Shown: positions 38,772-48,755, numbered from the stretch's first letter. The stretch: 64,000 bases of DNA from Stenotrophomonas beteli (GCF_001431665.1 NZ_LLXV01000021.1:62001-126000); one strand, 5' to 3'. Notes: generated from the letters alone by a model not told the origin. Numbers and translations: made by a program.

Positions 38772-40232
38772 ATGGCCAAAGCGCCGCTTGACCTGACCTC
38801 CGGCCCGATCGGCCGCAGTCTCCTGCTGTTCTCCCTGCCGATCCTGGCGGGCAACATCGCACAGTCACTGAACGGCTCGGTGAACGCGGTCTGGGTGGGG
38901 CGCTTCCTCGGCGAGGCGGCGCTGACCGCCACCGCGAACGCCAACAACATCATGTTTTTCCTGATCGGCTCGGTGTTCGGCTTCGGCATGGCCTCCACCA
39001 TCCTGATCGGCCAGGCCATGGGTGCACGCGACATCGCGCAGGCGCGGCGGGTGGTCGGCACCAGCGCCACGTTCTTCATCGGGCTGTCGGTGATCATCGC
39101 CGTCGCCGGCTGGTTCATGGCCCACCCGCTGCTGGCGGCGATGGGCACGCCGGCGGCCTCGTTGCCATTGGCCGAGGCCTACCTGCAGATCATCTTCCTG
39201 GCGATGCCGACGCTGTATGCATTCGCCTTCCTCACTGCCGCGCTGCGCGGTGCCGGCGATTCGCGCACGCCGTTCCGCTTCCTGATGGTGTCGGTGGTCC
39301 TGGACATCGTGCTCAACCCCCTGCTGATCTTCGGCGTGGGCCCGCTGCCTGCGCTCGGCATCGCCGGCTCTGCCTGGGCCACGCTGGTCGCGCAGACGCT
39401 GTCTCTGGCCGGCCTACTGCTGTACATGCGCCACAAACGCCACAGCCTGTGGCTGGGCCGTGCCGACATGCACCTGTTCAAGCTCGACCTGGCCATCCTC
39501 AAGTCGCTGGTGGTGAAGGGCGTGCCGATGGGCTTCCAGATGGTGCTGATCTCGCTGTCGATCATCCTGCTGATGACCATGGTCAACCGGTACGGCACCG
39601 ACACCGCCGCCGGTTATGGTGCCGCGCTGCAACTGTGGAACTACCTGCAGATGCCGGCGATGGCGATCGGCGCGGCCTGTTCGTCGATGGCCGCGCAGAA
39701 CGTCGGCGCGCAGCGCTGGGACCGCGTGCGCGGCACTGCGCGCCAGGGTGTGCTGTTCAACTTCCTGCTGACCGGTGCGCTGATCCTGCCGCTGGTGGTG
39801 TTCGACCGGCAGCTGCTTGCACTGTTCCTGCCGCCGGCCAGCCAGGCACTGGAGACGGCCCGGCATCTGAATCACGTGGTGATCGGCTCGTTCCTGTTCT
39901 TCGGCGTCAGCTTCGTGATCTCTGGCGTGGTGCGCTCCACCGGCGCGGTCATCGCCCCGCTGCTGATCCTGGCCGCATCGCTGTGGGGCGTGCGTGTGCC
40001 GTTCGCCGAACTGCTGCAACCGTACTGGGGCGCCGATGCAATCTGGTGGAGTTTCCCGGTCAGTTCGCTGGTCTCGATGCTGCTGTCGCTGGCCTATTAC
40101 CGCTGGGGCGGCTGGCGCAAGGCAAAGATGATGGGCAGCCCATCGCACGCTGAAGAGCTGGCCACGCCCTCGGAAGTGCCTGCCTGCCCGCCCTCGCCGG
40201 TGGCCGACCCGGATGCCGCACCGCCACGGTAG
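38772..40232 (+). CDS. MATE-family efflux transporter
   Basis: The protein has 486 residues from ATG 38772, with twelve predicted membrane helices in two similar halves. Marker segments are LFSLPILAGNIAQSLNGSVN, GFGMASTILIGQAMGARD and, in the second half, AMAIGAACSSMAAQNVGAQR. MATE proteins export cationic drugs or metabolites in exchange for Na+ or H+. The C-terminal 40 residues are a Pro-rich cytoplasmic tail. Substrate cannot be inferred. The TAG stop lies within the GTAG head of a REP element. Confidence 0.93.
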   Translation: MAKAPLDLTSGPIGRSLLLFSLPILAGNIAQSLNGSVNAVWVGRFLGEAALTATANANNIMFFLIGSVFGFGMASTILIGQAMGARDIAQARRVVGTSATFFIGLSVIIAVAGWFMAHPLLAAMGTPAASLPLAEAYLQIIFLAMPTLYAFAFLTAALRGAGDSRTPFRFLMVSVVLDIVLNPLLIFGVGPLPALGIAGSAWATLVAQTLSLAGLLLYMRHKRHSLWLGRADMHLFKLDLAILKSLVVKGVPMGFQMVLISLSIILLMTMVNRYGTDTAAGYGAALQLWNYLQMPAMAIGAACSSMAAQNVGAQRWDRVRGTARQGVLFNFLLTGALILPLVVFDRQLLALFLPPASQALETARHLNHVVIGSFLFFGVSFVISGVVRSTGAVIAPLLILAASLWGVRVPFAELLQPYWGADAIWWSFPVSSLVSMLLSLAYYRWGGWRKAKMMGSPSHAEELATPSEVPACPPSPVADPDAAPPR

Positions 40233-40305
40233 TGCCGGCCGCTGGCCGGCAACCTCATGCCTCTCCGGAAGCATCAGGCAACAGCCGGCCAGCGGCCGGC
40301 TCTAC
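40229..40305. repeat. SMAG-type REP pair after the MATE gene
   Basis: GTAGTGCCGGCCGCTGGCC at 40229 and its inverted partner ending CTAC at 40302-40305 form two facing palindromes (GCCGGCCGCTGGCCGGC; AGCCGGCCAGCGGCCGGCT). The first GTAG supplies the TAG stop of the transporter gene, and the partner runs into the end of the DUF1801 gene. Confidence 0.75.
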
Positions 40306-40709
40306 CGTTTCTTCCTGGCCGCGTTGAACGTCGCCGCCGCACGCAGCAAGGCCTTCAACGCAGTCGCATCCGGCATCGCCCCTTCATGGATGTCGATCGC
40401 GCGCCGGGTGTTGCCGTCCAGGCTGGCGTTGAACAGGCCCTTCGGGTCCGGCAGCGCCGCGCCGTGGGCGAAGGTCAGTTTCACCGCCTGCCTGTAGGTT
40501 TCGCCGGTGCACAGAATGCCGTCCTGCTCCCACACCGGCGTGCCGCGCCACTTCCAGGTTTCCTGCACGTCGGGCAGGGCTTCATGGATCAAGGCGCGTA
40601 CGCGTGCCAGCGATTCGCCGCGCCAGTCACCCAGTTCGGCGATGCGCGCGTCGATCAGTTCAGCGGCCGGTGTTCCGGCATCGGCAGGGTTCGGTGCATG
40701 CGTGGCCAT
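40302..40709 (-). CDS. DUF1801 protein (first of two)
   Basis: This 135-residue protein of the DUF1801 fold is recognised by IHEALPDVQETWKWRGTPVW, where the W-x-x-P-x-W pattern is typical. LTFAHGAALPDPKGLFNAS and the C-terminal helix ALKALLRAAATFNAARKKR follow. The family is small, intracellular and of unknown function, with weak similarity to iron-chaperone-like proteins. It lies 38 bases after another DUF1801 gene on the same strand. Confidence 0.85.
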   Translation of the reverse strand: MATHAPNPADAGTPAAELIDARIAELGDWRGESLARVRALIHEALPDVQETWKWRGTPVWEQDGILCTGETYRQAVKLTFAHGAALPDPKGLFNASLDGNTRRAIDIHEGAMPDATALKALLRAAATFNAARKKR

Positions 40710-40747
40710 CAGCGGCTCTCGTCGGGAAGGGAATCGGAACGTCGGGG

Positions 40748-41182
40748 TTACATGCGCTCGCCGGGCAACGCGGCGGCCTGGCGCACCCAGTCGCGGAACT
40801 GCGTTTCATCCAACGGGGCATCTTCGAAGATGTGCAGGTAGCGCGTGTCGGCACTCCTGGACGGCTCGGGTGGCATCGGCTTCAGTGCAGCGCCACGGAA
40901 GAACGCCACCTTGATGTAGCGGGTGAAGCAATGGAAGCTGAGGAACCAGCCTGCGCCCGGGGCCACCGCATACATCGGTGAGTTCCATTTCACCGCCTTG
41001 TGCAGGCCGGGTACGACCTGTTCGATCAGCGCATCCAGCTGTGCGCCGATCGGGCGTTTCCAGTCCGGCATGGCGGCGATGTACGCCTGCACCGGAGCAT
41101 CGCCCTCGCCCTTGGCGATCTGCGGGTTGCCACCGGACAGCAGCGTGGGCGCAGCGGCGGGCGCGGTTGGCTTGGCAGGCAT
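40748..41182 (-). CDS. DUF1801 protein (second of two)
   Basis: This 144-residue DUF1801 protein has LDALIEQVVPGLHKAVKWNS, the P-M-Y/W pattern (SPMYAVAPGAGWFLSF) and CFTRYIKVAFFRGAAL. Its sequence differs clearly from the neighbour, so the pair is an old duplication or independent recruitment. The first 30 residues are Ala/Pro-rich and poorly conserved. Function unknown. Confidence 0.87.
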   Translation of the reverse strand: MPAKPTAPAAAPTLLSGGNPQIAKGEGDAPVQAYIAAMPDWKRPIGAQLDALIEQVVPGLHKAVKWNSPMYAVAPGAGWFLSFHCFTRYIKVAFFRGAALKPMPPEPSRSADTRYLHIFEDAPLDETQFRDWVRQAAALPGERM

Positions 41183-41261
41183 CGCACGGTACGAGCATCG
41201 GGATGAAGCTGCAGCCTAGCGCGGCCCGTAGCCGCCGGTCACGGCGCAGTGCGCCATCGGC

Positions 41262-41642
41262 TCAGTCCGCCTGCCGCGCCCGGAACCGGCGCCAGTCCGG
41301 CAGCTTGCGGTGGCGGCGCAGCGAGCGCATCAGCGCCGCCATCACCATGCCGAACAGCGCTCCGGCCAGCAGACCGACCGCCAGCAGCAGCCCCAGCGGG
41401 CGCTCGCTGCCCTGCCACAGCATCAGCCACATCAGCGCGGTCCAGAACAGCCCGAACAGCAGGCCCTGCACCAGCGCGTTGGTAGCAAAACCGGCCAGGA
41501 TCGGCGGCGGCAGTGCAATGCCCAGGCGCCACAGCAGGCGATGCAGCAGCGGTGCCGACTGCACGCGCGCCAGCCCCTTGCCGTCGAGAAAGCGCAGCGC
41601 CGCCTGGATCACGGCGGGATAGCGCGGGTTGATGTCGTTCAT
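41262..41642 (-). CDS. DUF6404 family membrane protein
   Basis: The protein has 126 residues from ATG 41642. The N-terminus LLHRLLWRLGIALPPPILAG and two membrane helices (ALVQGLLFGLFWTALMWLML; LGLLLAVGLLAGALFGMVMA) fit the DUF6404 pattern. A basic tail (RSLRRHRKLPDWRRFRARQ) faces the cytoplasm. The role of the family is unknown. It ends the minus-strand run before the ribosomal operon terminator. Confidence 0.75.
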   Translation of the reverse strand: MNDINPRYPAVIQAALRFLDGKGLARVQSAPLLHRLLWRLGIALPPPILAGFATNALVQGLLFGLFWTALMWLMLWQGSERPLGLLLAVGLLAGALFGMVMAALMRSLRRHRKLPDWRRFRARQAD

Positions 41643-41670
41643 CACCCGATCGTGGCCGATGCCGTGCCAC

Positions 41671-41700
41671 AAACGCAAACGGCCGCCCGAAGGCGGCCGT
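41671..41700 (-). terminator. Terminator of the rpsP-rimM-trmD-rplS operon
   Basis: A nine-base perfect stem ACGGCCGCC/GGCGGCCGT with loop CGAA is followed on the minus strand by TTTGCGTTTG. It lies 24 bases past the rplS stop. Confidence 0.85.
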
Positions 41701-41724
41701 CGCGGCAACAACCGAAGTTGTTTA

Positions 41725-42126
41725 TCAGGCCTTTTCGGCCAGGCGGGCAGCCTTGGCGGCAGCAGCGGCAGCCAGGTCTTCCTTGATGCGGGCAGCCTTG
41801 CCTTCCAGGCCACGCAGGTAGTACAGCTTACCGGCGCGGACCTTACCACGACGCTTCACTTCGACCGAGTCGATGATGGCGCTGTGGGTCTGGAACACGC
41901 GCTCGACGCCGTAGCCGTGCGAGATCTTGCGCACGGTGAACGAGGAGTTCAGGCCGGCGTTCTTGGTGGCGATGACGACGCCTTCGTAGGCCTGCACGCG
42001 CTCGCGGCTGCCTTCCTTCACCTTCACGTTGACGACAACGGTGTCGCCCTGGCTGAACTTCGGCAGTTCACGGGTGATCTGGGCGGATTCGAATTCCGCG
42101 ACGATGGACTTGTTCAGCTTGCTCAT
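41725..42126 (-). CDS. rplS: Ribosomal protein bL19
   Basis: This 133-residue large-subunit protein sits at the interface with the small subunit. It is recognised by [40 protein letters not shown] and [20 protein letters not shown], the last close to the family's C-terminal signature. An alanine-rich tail ([16 protein letters not shown]) extends it slightly beyond the E. coli length. It is the last gene of the conserved rpsP operon, with a strong terminator behind it. Confidence 0.98.
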   Translation of the reverse strand: MSKLNKSIVAEFESAQITRELPKFSQGDTVVVNVKVKEGSRERVQAYEGVVIATKNAGLNSSFTVRKISHGYGVERVFQTHSAIIDSVEVKRRGKVRAGKLYYLRGLEGKAARIKEDLAAAAAAKAARLAEKA

Positions 42127-42280
42127 GGGTTACACCGATTCTTGTTCGGGTGGGCGTGTCGTATCGACAACGTAGGCTCATGCAGTCACCGGACTGTGCT
42201 GCACGTTTGTTTTGGGTACTGCGCGCGCCGACCGGGGCCGGCGGGAATTGGCCATGATAGCCGATAAAGCCAGCCCTGCG

Positions 42281-43039
42281 CTAGGGGCCGGCCTTCTGGT
42301 TCCGGGCCTGGCGGCCCTGCTCCAGCAGTTTGCGGTCGGCCTTGCCCAGCGCCTGTTCATCCAGCAGGTCCGGGCGCCGCGCGGCGGTCCGCAGCAGCGA
42401 CTGCTGGCGGCGCCAGGCGGCGATGGCCGCGTGGTTGCCCGAACGCAGCACCTCCGGCACGTCACCCAGCGGGTGCTGGGCCGGCTGGCTGTAATGCGGG
42501 CAGTCGAGCAGGCCGAGGTCGCCCTCGAAGCTGTCCTGCGCTGCCGATTCGGCGTCGTTCAGGGCACCGTCCTGCAGGCGGGCCACGGCGTCGATGATCA
42601 CCGCCGCGCCCAGTTCCCCCCCGGACAGCACGTAGTCGCCGAGGGAAATCTCCTCGTCGACATTGGCCTCCAGGAAACGCTCGTCGATGCCCTCGTAGCG
42701 GCCGCAGAGCAGGACCATGCGCGGCAGTGCCGCCAGTTCCCGCACCTTGGCCTGGGTCAACGGCGCGCCCTGCGGGCTGAGGTAGATCACCCGCGCCGGG
42801 GCCGGATCGGCCTCACGGATCGCCTGCAGGCAGGCCTGCAGCGGCTCGATCAGCATCACCATGCCCGGGCCACCACCGAACGGACGGTCGTCCACCCGGC
42901 GGTAATTGCCTTCGGCGTAGTCACGGGGGTTCCAGCCATGCAGGCTGAACAGCCCCTTCTCCTGCGCACGCCCGACCACGCCCAGCCCAGCGGACTGGGC
43001 GAGGAATTCGGGGAACAGGGTGATGACGTCGAAACGCAT
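42281..43039 (-). CDS. trmD: tRNA (guanine-N1)-methyltransferase TrmD
   Basis: The protein has 252 residues from ATG 43039 (a GTG two codons upstream is also in frame). The trefoil-knot SAM site is seen as [34 protein letters not shown] and [14 protein letters not shown]. TrmD methylates G37 of tRNAs that read codons starting with C to prevent frameshifting; it acts as a dimer in the cytoplasm. It sits between rimM and rplS as usual, though 154 bases separate it from rplS. Confidence 0.97.
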   Translation of the reverse strand: MRFDVITLFPEFLAQSAGLGVVGRAQEKGLFSLHGWNPRDYAEGNYRRVDDRPFGGGPGMVMLIEPLQACLQAIREADPAPARVIYLSPQGAPLTQAKVRELAALPRMVLLCGRYEGIDERFLEANVDEEISLGDYVLSGGELGAAVIIDAVARLQDGALNDAESAAQDSFEGDLGLLDCPHYSQPAQHPLGDVPEVLRSGNHAAIAAWRRQQSLLRTAARRPDLLDEQALGKADRKLLEQGRQARNQKAGP

Positions 43040-43047
43040 GCTCACAC

Positions 43048-43560
43048 TCAGAACTCGGGATCCCAGTCGACTACGACCAGGTTGGCCTCGAAATCGACGG
43101 AAACCACGAAGTCCGGCTGCACGAACGGAATCATCCGCTCGCGGTCACCGCGGACCACCACCACATCGTTGGCGCCGGTGCTGAACAGATGCGAGACCTG
43201 GCCCAGGGCAACGCCCTCGGTGGTCTTCACGTCCAGGCCTTCCAGGTCCACCCAGTAGTATTCATCGGGCTTCGGCGGCGGCAACGCGCTGCGGGCCACG
43301 TAGATCTCGGTGCCACGCATCGCTTCGACCGCATCACGGTCCTCGACGCCGGGGAACCGGGCGACCAGGTGCTTGCCGCTGTCGCGGCCACGCACACCTT
43401 CAATCGTGGTTTCCACGCCGGACGGGCTGCGCACGATCCACGGCTGGTAACGGAAAATGGCGGAACGTGGCTCGGTCCAGGACTCGAGCTTGATCTCGCC
43501 GCGCACACCAAAAGCGCCGACAACCCTGCCCAGCAGGATGCGGCGCTCGATATCTTTCAT
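43048..43560 (-). CDS. rimM: Ribosome maturation factor RimM
   Basis: The protein has 170 residues from ATG 43560. The N-terminal barrel reads [20 protein letters not shown], and the C-terminal PRC barrel is in [20 protein letters not shown] and [13 protein letters not shown]. RimM binds ribosomal protein uS19 and assists assembly of the 30S head. It lies 44 bases after rpsP and 8 bases before trmD. Upstream frames reaching 43689 overlap rpsP and are not used. Confidence 0.96.
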   Translation of the reverse strand: MKDIERRILLGRVVGAFGVRGEIKLESWTEPRSAIFRYQPWIVRSPSGVETTIEGVRGRDSGKHLVARFPGVEDRDAVEAMRGTEIYVARSALPPPKPDEYYWVDLEGLDVKTTEGVALGQVSHLFSTGANDVVVVRGDRERMIPFVQPDFVVSVDFEANLVVVDWDPEF

Positions 43561-43604
43561 CTGCTTCAACCAAGAGGGCCACGCCGAAGCGTGGCCCGTC
43601 AGGA

Positions 43605-43865
43605 TCAGGCCGCAGCGGCCTGGGACTTGGTCGCTTCCTTGATCAGGTTGCGGACCTTGTCGGTCGGCTGGGCGCCGTTCTTGACCCAATGGTCAACGCG
43701 GGCCAGGTCCAGCTCGATGCGCTTCTCGGCGCCCTGGGCGACCGGGTTGTAGAAGCCAACGCGCTCGATGTTGCGGCCGTCGCGCGCGCTGCGCACGTCG
43801 GTGACGATGATGTGGTAGAACGGACGCTTCTTGGCGCCGCCGCGGGTCAGTCGAATCTTGACCAT
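43605..43865 (-). CDS. rpsP: Ribosomal protein bS16
   Basis: This 86-residue small-subunit protein starts with [19 protein letters not shown] and includes [19 protein letters not shown] and the helix [18 protein letters not shown]. All are typical of bS16, which is needed early in 30S assembly. It is the first gene of the rpsP-rimM-trmD-rplS operon. Its promoter should lie in the 90 bases up to the palindrome at 43959. Confidence 0.98.
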   Translation of the reverse strand: MVKIRLTRGGAKKRPFYHIIVTDVRSARDGRNIERVGFYNPVAQGAEKRIELDLARVDHWVKNGAQPTDKVRNLIKEATKSQAAAA

Positions 43866-43958
43866 GGTGTTTTTCCTATTGCCCAGTCGCCAGGATGGCG
43901 AGGTAAGCGGGCGATTATAGCGGCAGAGCCCGGCCGAGCCAACCCCGGGGACGTACTC

Positions 43959-44003
43959 CTGGGGTCAGATCCCTTTTGCGCCGCAGAAGGGATCTGACCC
44001 CAG
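43959..44003. repeat. Long palindrome with GGGGTCAGATCCC arms
   Basis: Seventeen-base arms, CTGGGGTCAGATCCCTT and its exact complement, enclose an 11-base centre. A related element lies at 57407-57445. The element overlaps and ends the class-IV aminotransferase gene. Confidence 0.7.
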
Positions 44004-44777
44004 CCTGTCCCAAGCCACCGCCGCCAGCACCGCCCTGCCCTGTTCAGCCAGCGCCTGCGAGCCGGGCAGCATGTGCCCGTCGATGGCCTCCAGCGCCCAA
44101 AGGCCGCTGGCGTTGCAGGCAAAAGCGGCCTTCACGCCGGCCAGTGCGGCCCTCGGCAAGGGCCGGGTGGCCTGCAGACCGGGCCAATGCTGCTTCAGCA
44201 GGCTCTCGGCCGTACCGCGCAGGGCAGGCGCACGCGGCCAGAGCAGCTGGTGGCCATCGTGCACGGCCAGGTTCCAGGTCGTGCCTTCGCTGACATGATC
44301 ATCGGAACCGACCAGCAGGGCATCGTCGAAGCCCTCGGCCAGCGCCGCCCGGCGCTGCGCGAACAGGCCGAACGTACCCACATGCTTGATCTGGGGCAGC
44401 TCACGCTGCCAGGCCACGCAGCGCACCTGCTTGGCCGCGCTCAAGGCCACCGGCGCCGACACCGCCACCAGCACGTCCACCGGCACCGCCGCCAGCGGAT
44501 TGCGGAAATCGAAGTGGCGCGAATACACGGTCACCCGCAGCGAGGCATCGGCCTGCCCTGACTGCCGCAATGCCTGCGCCATCCACGCCTGCACCTGCGC
44601 CGTGTCGAGCTCGCTGCCGAACAGTTCACGCGTGGCCTGTGACAGCCTTGCCAGATGCAGGCCCAGTCCCTGCACTGCGTGGTCGCGCACCTGCAGCGAG
44701 GTGAAGTGGCCGTAGTTCACCAGCGCCGGCAGCAGATCCTCGACCTGTGCCGGCAGGCCGTTGCAGGTCAGCGTCAT
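43965..44777 (-). CDS. Class-IV aminotransferase / aminodeoxychorismate lyase-like
   Basis: The protein has 270 residues from ATG 44777 of the fold-type IV PLP family. Visible marks are the N-terminal [19 protein letters not shown], the lysine candidate in [17 protein letters not shown], and [20 protein letters not shown], where Glu and Thr recall the E-x-T-x-x-N motif. Members include PabC, IlvE and D-amino acid aminotransferase; folate synthesis is one possibility. The last residues, [11 protein letters not shown], and the stop are encoded by an intergenic palindrome, so the native C-terminus was replaced. It starts within the stop of the gene upstream (ATGA). Confidence 0.8.
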   Translation of the reverse strand: MTLTCNGLPAQVEDLLPALVNYGHFTSLQVRDHAVQGLGLHLARLSQATRELFGSELDTAQVQAWMAQALRQSGQADASLRVTVYSRHFDFRNPLAAVPVDVLVAVSAPVALSAAKQVRCVAWQRELPQIKHVGTFGLFAQRRAALAEGFDDALLVGSDDHVSEGTTWNLAVHDGHQLLWPRAPALRGTAESLLKQHWPGLQATRPLPRAALAGVKAAFACNASGLWALEAIDGHMLPGSQALAEQGRAVLAAVAWDRLGSDPFCGAKGI

Positions 44778-45850
44778 CGCAGCAGCGCCTGCGCCTGTTC
44801 CCACATGCCGCGCAGCACGTCGGCGGCCGGCTGTGCCGGCGCCATCCACGCCGACTGCCCGGCCCAGGCCTGCATCGCGGCCAGCCGGTTTTCCTGCACG
44901 GCCTGCCTGCGCATCGGCGCGGTCAGCCCGCGCTGCACCGGGTACGGGCGTGGTGCCGGGGCGCCTTCCGCAGCGACGGCGCGCACATAGGGTGTCGCCA
45001 GGCCACGGCCCAAGCGACCGCTGAAGGCGCGGGTCGGCCAGGTGTCTTCGGGTTCGCTGGCGGCCAGCCCATCAGCCCACGCCGAGGCGATCGCCGCTTC
45101 GGGCGTGCGCAGGAAGGCGGTACCGATCTGCACGGCGCTGGCCCCCAACGTGAGTGCGGCGGCGATGCCACGGCCATCGGCAATGCCGCCGGCGGCAATC
45201 ACTGGAATCTGCAGGTGATCGGCCAGGCGTGGCAGCAGCGCGAACAGGCCGACCAGCTGGCGTTCGGCCATCGCCGGATCGAACGCACCGCGATGGCCAC
45301 CGGCCTCCATGCCTTGCGCCACCACCGCATCGGCACCGGCATCCTGGGCGGCGCGTGCTTCAGACAACGTGGTCGCGCACGCGATCCAGGCGATGCCGGC
45401 GTCCTTGAGCTGTTGCACGTGGCGCGGCAACAGTACGCCCATGATGGTCGAGGCCACCGCCGGGCGCGCCGCCAGCAGTGCGGCGAACTGTTCTTCGAAG
45501 TCGGCGGGCGTGGCGTCGGCGGCGCTGGCTGGCACGTCCGGGCCCCACTGCGCGAGGAAGGCGCGGCTGGCGGCCTCGGCGGCAACATCACGGGTCGGTG
45601 CCGGGTCCGGCACCCACAGGTTCACCTGCGCCGGGCCGGTCGAGGCCGCGCGGAAATCGTCCATCCAGCGCCCGATGTCGGCCGACGACGACAGCACCGC
45701 GCCCATCGCGCCCATGCTGCCGGCGTTGGCCAGCGCCGCCGACAACGGCACCGGGCACGCACCGGCCATCGGTGCCAGCAGGATCGGAAGCTGCAATGAA
45801 AAACGCCGACAGAAGGCGTCGGCGCGTTCAAGGGTCGGCAATGCGTTCAC
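44774..45850 (-). CDS. Nitronate monooxygenase family flavoprotein
   Basis: This 358-residue FMN-dependent TIM-barrel enzyme has [20 protein letters not shown] at the start, [16 protein letters not shown] near residue 190, which carries the catalytic histidine region, and [19 protein letters not shown] followed by [16 protein letters not shown] for phosphate binding. The family oxidises alkyl nitronates and detoxifies propionate-3-nitronate. It is coupled by a 4-base overlap to the aminotransferase gene. Two cysteines in the centre (IACATT) are not motif residues. Substrate by family only. Confidence 0.9.
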   Translation of the reverse strand: MNALPTLERADAFCRRFSLQLPILLAPMAGACPVPLSAALANAGSMGAMGAVLSSSADIGRWMDDFRAASTGPAQVNLWVPDPAPTRDVAAEAASRAFLAQWGPDVPASAADATPADFEEQFAALLAARPAVASTIMGVLLPRHVQQLKDAGIAWIACATTLSEARAAQDAGADAVVAQGMEAGGHRGAFDPAMAERQLVGLFALLPRLADHLQIPVIAAGGIADGRGIAAALTLGASAVQIGTAFLRTPEAAIASAWADGLAASEPEDTWPTRAFSGRLGRGLATPYVRAVAAEGAPAPRPYPVQRGLTAPMRRQAVQENRLAAMQAWAGQSAWMAPAQPAADVLRGMWEQAQALLR

Positions 45851-45931
45851 GCGACATACCTGTGGGAGAAGTCGCTGCCCAGCATACGCCAGTCACTGCG
45901 GCCAGAACCCGAGGGGCTGGCCGCGCGAGGA

Positions 45932-46366
45932 TCAGCGCGCCGCCACTGCGTAGGTGCGCACCAGCTGGCTGTCCATCTCCTCGTTGAACTGGAAGGTCAC
46001 ATAGCGTGCGTCGTCGGCGGCGAATTCCACCTCGGCCGATGCACGGCCGATCTCGGTACCGTCGGCGTCCAGCGCGCGCGCCACCAGCTTGCCCTTGAAG
46101 GCCTTGTCGGCCACTACGTACACCGCCGCGTCCTTGGAACCCAAGCCACGGCTCTTGCCCAGGGTCACGGTCAGGCCGCGTGCGGCCAGGCCCGGATCGG
46201 CCTGAAGCGTCACATTCATGCGCTTGTCCACGCCCTCGCCCAGGCCTGCGACGAAATCGGCAGCCGTGCCACTGATGGCACTGCCAGCCTTCTGCGACAC
46301 CGAGGTGTCGTCCTTGCATGCGGTCAGGCCCAGGGCCAGGACCATCACCACGGTCACTTTGTTCAT
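45932..46366 (-). CDS. Putative lipoprotein
   Basis: The protein has 144 residues from ATG 46366 (GGGA six bases upstream). The signal VVMVLALG leads to the lipobox LTAC. The mature protein begins with Lys-Asp and has a helical first part (AGSAISGTAADFVAGLGEG), then a beta-rich domain ending FNEEMDSQLVRTYAVAAR. No family is recognised; the context (between ffh and the monooxygenase) gives no direct clue. Confidence 0.65.
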   Translation of the reverse strand: MNKVTVVMVLALGLTACKDDTSVSQKAGSAISGTAADFVAGLGEGVDKRMNVTLQADPGLAARGLTVTLGKSRGLGSKDAAVYVVADKAFKGKLVARALDADGTEIGRASAEVEFAADDARYVTFQFNEEMDSQLVRTYAVAAR

Positions 46367-46461
46367 GAACATTCCCTTGTCAGATACGGCAGGTAGTCAA
46401 GCAATACGGGCGGTGGCATGCAAGTGCCGATCCCGGCACCTGCGCCTTGCCCTCGCGCTGA

Positions 46462-47838
46462 TCAACGGAACGGCATGCCGCGGCCGCCCATGGCGCCCAT
46501 CATGCCCTTCATGCTGCGCAGCATGCCCTTCATGCCGCCGCCAGCCATCTTGCTCATCATCTTTTCCATCTGCATGTACTGCTTCATCAGCTTGTTGACG
46601 TCGGCCGGGGTGACGCCCGAGCCCTTGGCAATGCGCGCGCGGCGCGAGCCGTTCAGCAGGTTCGGGTTGCGCCGTTCCTTCTTGGTCATCGAGCCGATAA
46701 TGGCGATCATGCGCGGCACTTCCTTGCCCTGGCTGACCTGCTGCTTCAGATGGTCGGGGATGTTGCCCAGGCCCGGCAACTTGTCCATCAGGCCGCCGAT
46801 GCCGCCCATGTTCTGCATCTGCTCGAGCTGGTCGCGCATGTCGTTCAGGTCGAACTTCTTGCCCTTGGCGACCTTCTCGGCCAGCTTGGCGGCCTTGTCC
46901 TTGTCGACCTGCTGCTCGACCTGCTCGACCAGCGATAGCACGTCGCCCATGTCGAGGATGCGGCTGGCGATACGGTCCGGGTGGAACACGTCCAGGCCTT
47001 CCGGCTTTTCACTGACACCGACAAACTTGATCGGCTTGCCGGTGATGTAGCGCACGCTCAGCGCGGCGCCGCCGCGGGCGTCACCGTCGGTCTTGGTCAG
47101 CACCACGCCGGTCAGCGGCAGGGCATCGCCGAAGGCCTTGGCGGTGTTGGCCGCGTCCTGGCCGGTCATGGCGTCGACCACGAACAGGGTTTCGGCCGGG
47201 TTGACCGCCGCGTGCAGGGCCTTGATCTCGGCCATCATCGCTTCGTCGATGGCCAGGCGGCCGGCGGTATCGACCAGCAGCACGTCCACGAACGACTTGC
47301 GCGCGTCGTCGATGGCGGCGCGGACGATGGCCTCCGGCTTCTGGTCGGCGCTGGACGGGAAGAACAGCACGCCGACCTGTTCAGCCAGGGTCTTCAGCTG
47401 CTCGATGGCGGCCGGACGGTAGACGTCGGCCGAGACCACCATCACCTTCTTCTTGCGCTTTTCCTTCAGGTGCTTGGCCAGCTTGCCCACCGTGGTGGTC
47501 TTGCCGGCGCCCTGCAGGCCCGCCATCAGGATGATGGCCGGGGCAGGAACATTGAGGTTCAGGTCGCTGGCTTCGGCGCCCATCACCGCGGTCAGCTCGT
47601 CGCGCACCACCTTGATCAGGGCCTGGCCCGGGGTCAGCGACTTCAGCACTTCCTGGCCGACCGCGCGCACCTTGATGCGCTCGATCAGGGCCTGCACCAC
47701 CGGCAGCGCAACGTCGGCCTCAAGCAGCGCGATGCGGACCTCGCGGGTCGCCTCGCGGATGTTCTCCTCGGTCAGGCGGCCGCGGCCACGCAGGCGCTCG
47801 ATGGTGCCGGAAAGGCGCTGGGTCAGGGACTCGAACAT
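46462..47838 (-). CDS. ffh: Signal recognition particle protein Ffh
   Basis: The protein has 458 residues from ATG 47838; the frame upstream to 47967 is not conserved. The N domain, then the GTPase with AGLQGAGKTTTVGKLA (P-loop), DTAGRLAIDEAMM and LTKTDGDARGGAAL, lead to the methionine-rich M domain (MKQYMQMEKMMSKMAGGGMK, GMLRSMKGMMGAM). Ffh with 4.5S RNA binds signal sequences as they leave the ribosome and delivers them to FtsY and SecYEG. Length and motifs are standard. It is divergent from the CcsA-like gene. Confidence 0.98.
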   Translation of the reverse strand: MFESLTQRLSGTIERLRGRGRLTEENIREATREVRIALLEADVALPVVQALIERIKVRAVGQEVLKSLTPGQALIKVVRDELTAVMGAEASDLNLNVPAPAIILMAGLQGAGKTTTVGKLAKHLKEKRKKKVMVVSADVYRPAAIEQLKTLAEQVGVLFFPSSADQKPEAIVRAAIDDARKSFVDVLLVDTAGRLAIDEAMMAEIKALHAAVNPAETLFVVDAMTGQDAANTAKAFGDALPLTGVVLTKTDGDARGGAALSVRYITGKPIKFVGVSEKPEGLDVFHPDRIASRILDMGDVLSLVEQVEQQVDKDKAAKLAEKVAKGKKFDLNDMRDQLEQMQNMGGIGGLMDKLPGLGNIPDHLKQQVSQGKEVPRMIAIIGSMTKKERRNPNLLNGSRRARIAKGSGVTPADVNKLMKQYMQMEKMMSKMAGGGMKGMLRSMKGMMGAMGGRGMPFR

Positions 47839-47960
47839 GCGGCGCAACCTGTCTGAAAGCGGGGGACAATAAGGCAGACAGTATAGCGGGTCCGCCCCGC
47901 CCCCCGGGCTGCGACGCCGCGGCCGTCGCCACCGCAGCGGGGGTATGCGAAACTGCAACG

Positions 47961-48755
47961 ATGACAATCGTTCTCATCGCCGTCCTGCTCTACCTGGCCG
48001 CCAGTGCCCTGCTGGTGCGCGCGCTCGGCCGCGATGAAAGCACCGGCTCCCCCACCTGGCTGTGGCCCGCCCTGCCAGCGATGCTGCTGCATGGCGGCTA
48101 CCACGTGATGGTGGCGATGCGTACCAGCGGCGGGCCGGACATGCACTTCTTCGCCGCGCTGTCGCTGGTCGGCCTGGGCATGGCCTGGCTGACCTCGCTG
48201 GTCGGTGCGCGTGGGCGGATGTCGGCGCTGGGCGTGGTGGTGTTCCCGCTGGCCGCGGTGCTGCTGCTGGCCTACCACGGCTACGGCCACGAACCGAGCA
48301 GGATGCTGGGCTGGCGCCTGGCCAGCCATGCCTGGCTGGCGCTGCTGGCCTATGCCACGCTGAGCATCGCCGCACTGCTGGCGATCATGCTGTGGCTGCA
48401 GGAACGCGCACTGCGCCGCCGCGAGTTCCGCCCATGGCTGCGCGCCCTGCCGCCACTGGCCGACCTGGAGTCGCTGCTGTTCCGGGTGATCACCGTGGGT
48501 TTCGCGCTGCTGACCCTGACCCTGGTCACCGGCGTGCTGTTCGTCGATGACCTGCTGGCGCAGAAGCTGGTGCACAAGACCGTGCTGAGCGTGCTGTCGT
48601 GGATCGTGTTCGGCGTGCTGCTGATCGGCCGTCGCCGCTATGGCTGGCGCGGCATGAAGGCGGTGCACTGGACGCTGGCGGCGATGCTGTTGCTGCTGCT
48701 GGCCTTCTTCGGCAGCCAGTTCGTGATCGAACTGGTGTTCGGGCACACGCGGTAG
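47961..48755 (+). CDS. CcsA/YpjD-type cytochrome c assembly protein
   Basis: This 264-residue protein has about eight membrane helices. Histidines sit where the CcsA-like haem-handling family has them (AMLLHGGYHV; RLASHAWLAL; QKLVHKTVLSVLSWIVF; KAVHWTLAAM). The family is often next to ffh and annotated as an inner-membrane cytochrome c biogenesis protein. Complete CcsA function is not shown for these short YpjD forms. The TAG stop is part of the GTAG head of the following REP. Confidence 0.85.
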   Translation: MTIVLIAVLLYLAASALLVRALGRDESTGSPTWLWPALPAMLLHGGYHVMVAMRTSGGPDMHFFAALSLVGLGMAWLTSLVGARGRMSALGVVVFPLAAVLLLAYHGYGHEPSRMLGWRLASHAWLALLAYATLSIAALLAIMLWLQERALRRREFRPWLRALPPLADLESLLFRVITVGFALLTLTLVTGVLFVDDLLAQKLVHKTVLSVLSWIVFGVLLIGRRRYGWRGMKAVHWTLAAMLLLLLAFFGSQFVIELVFGHTR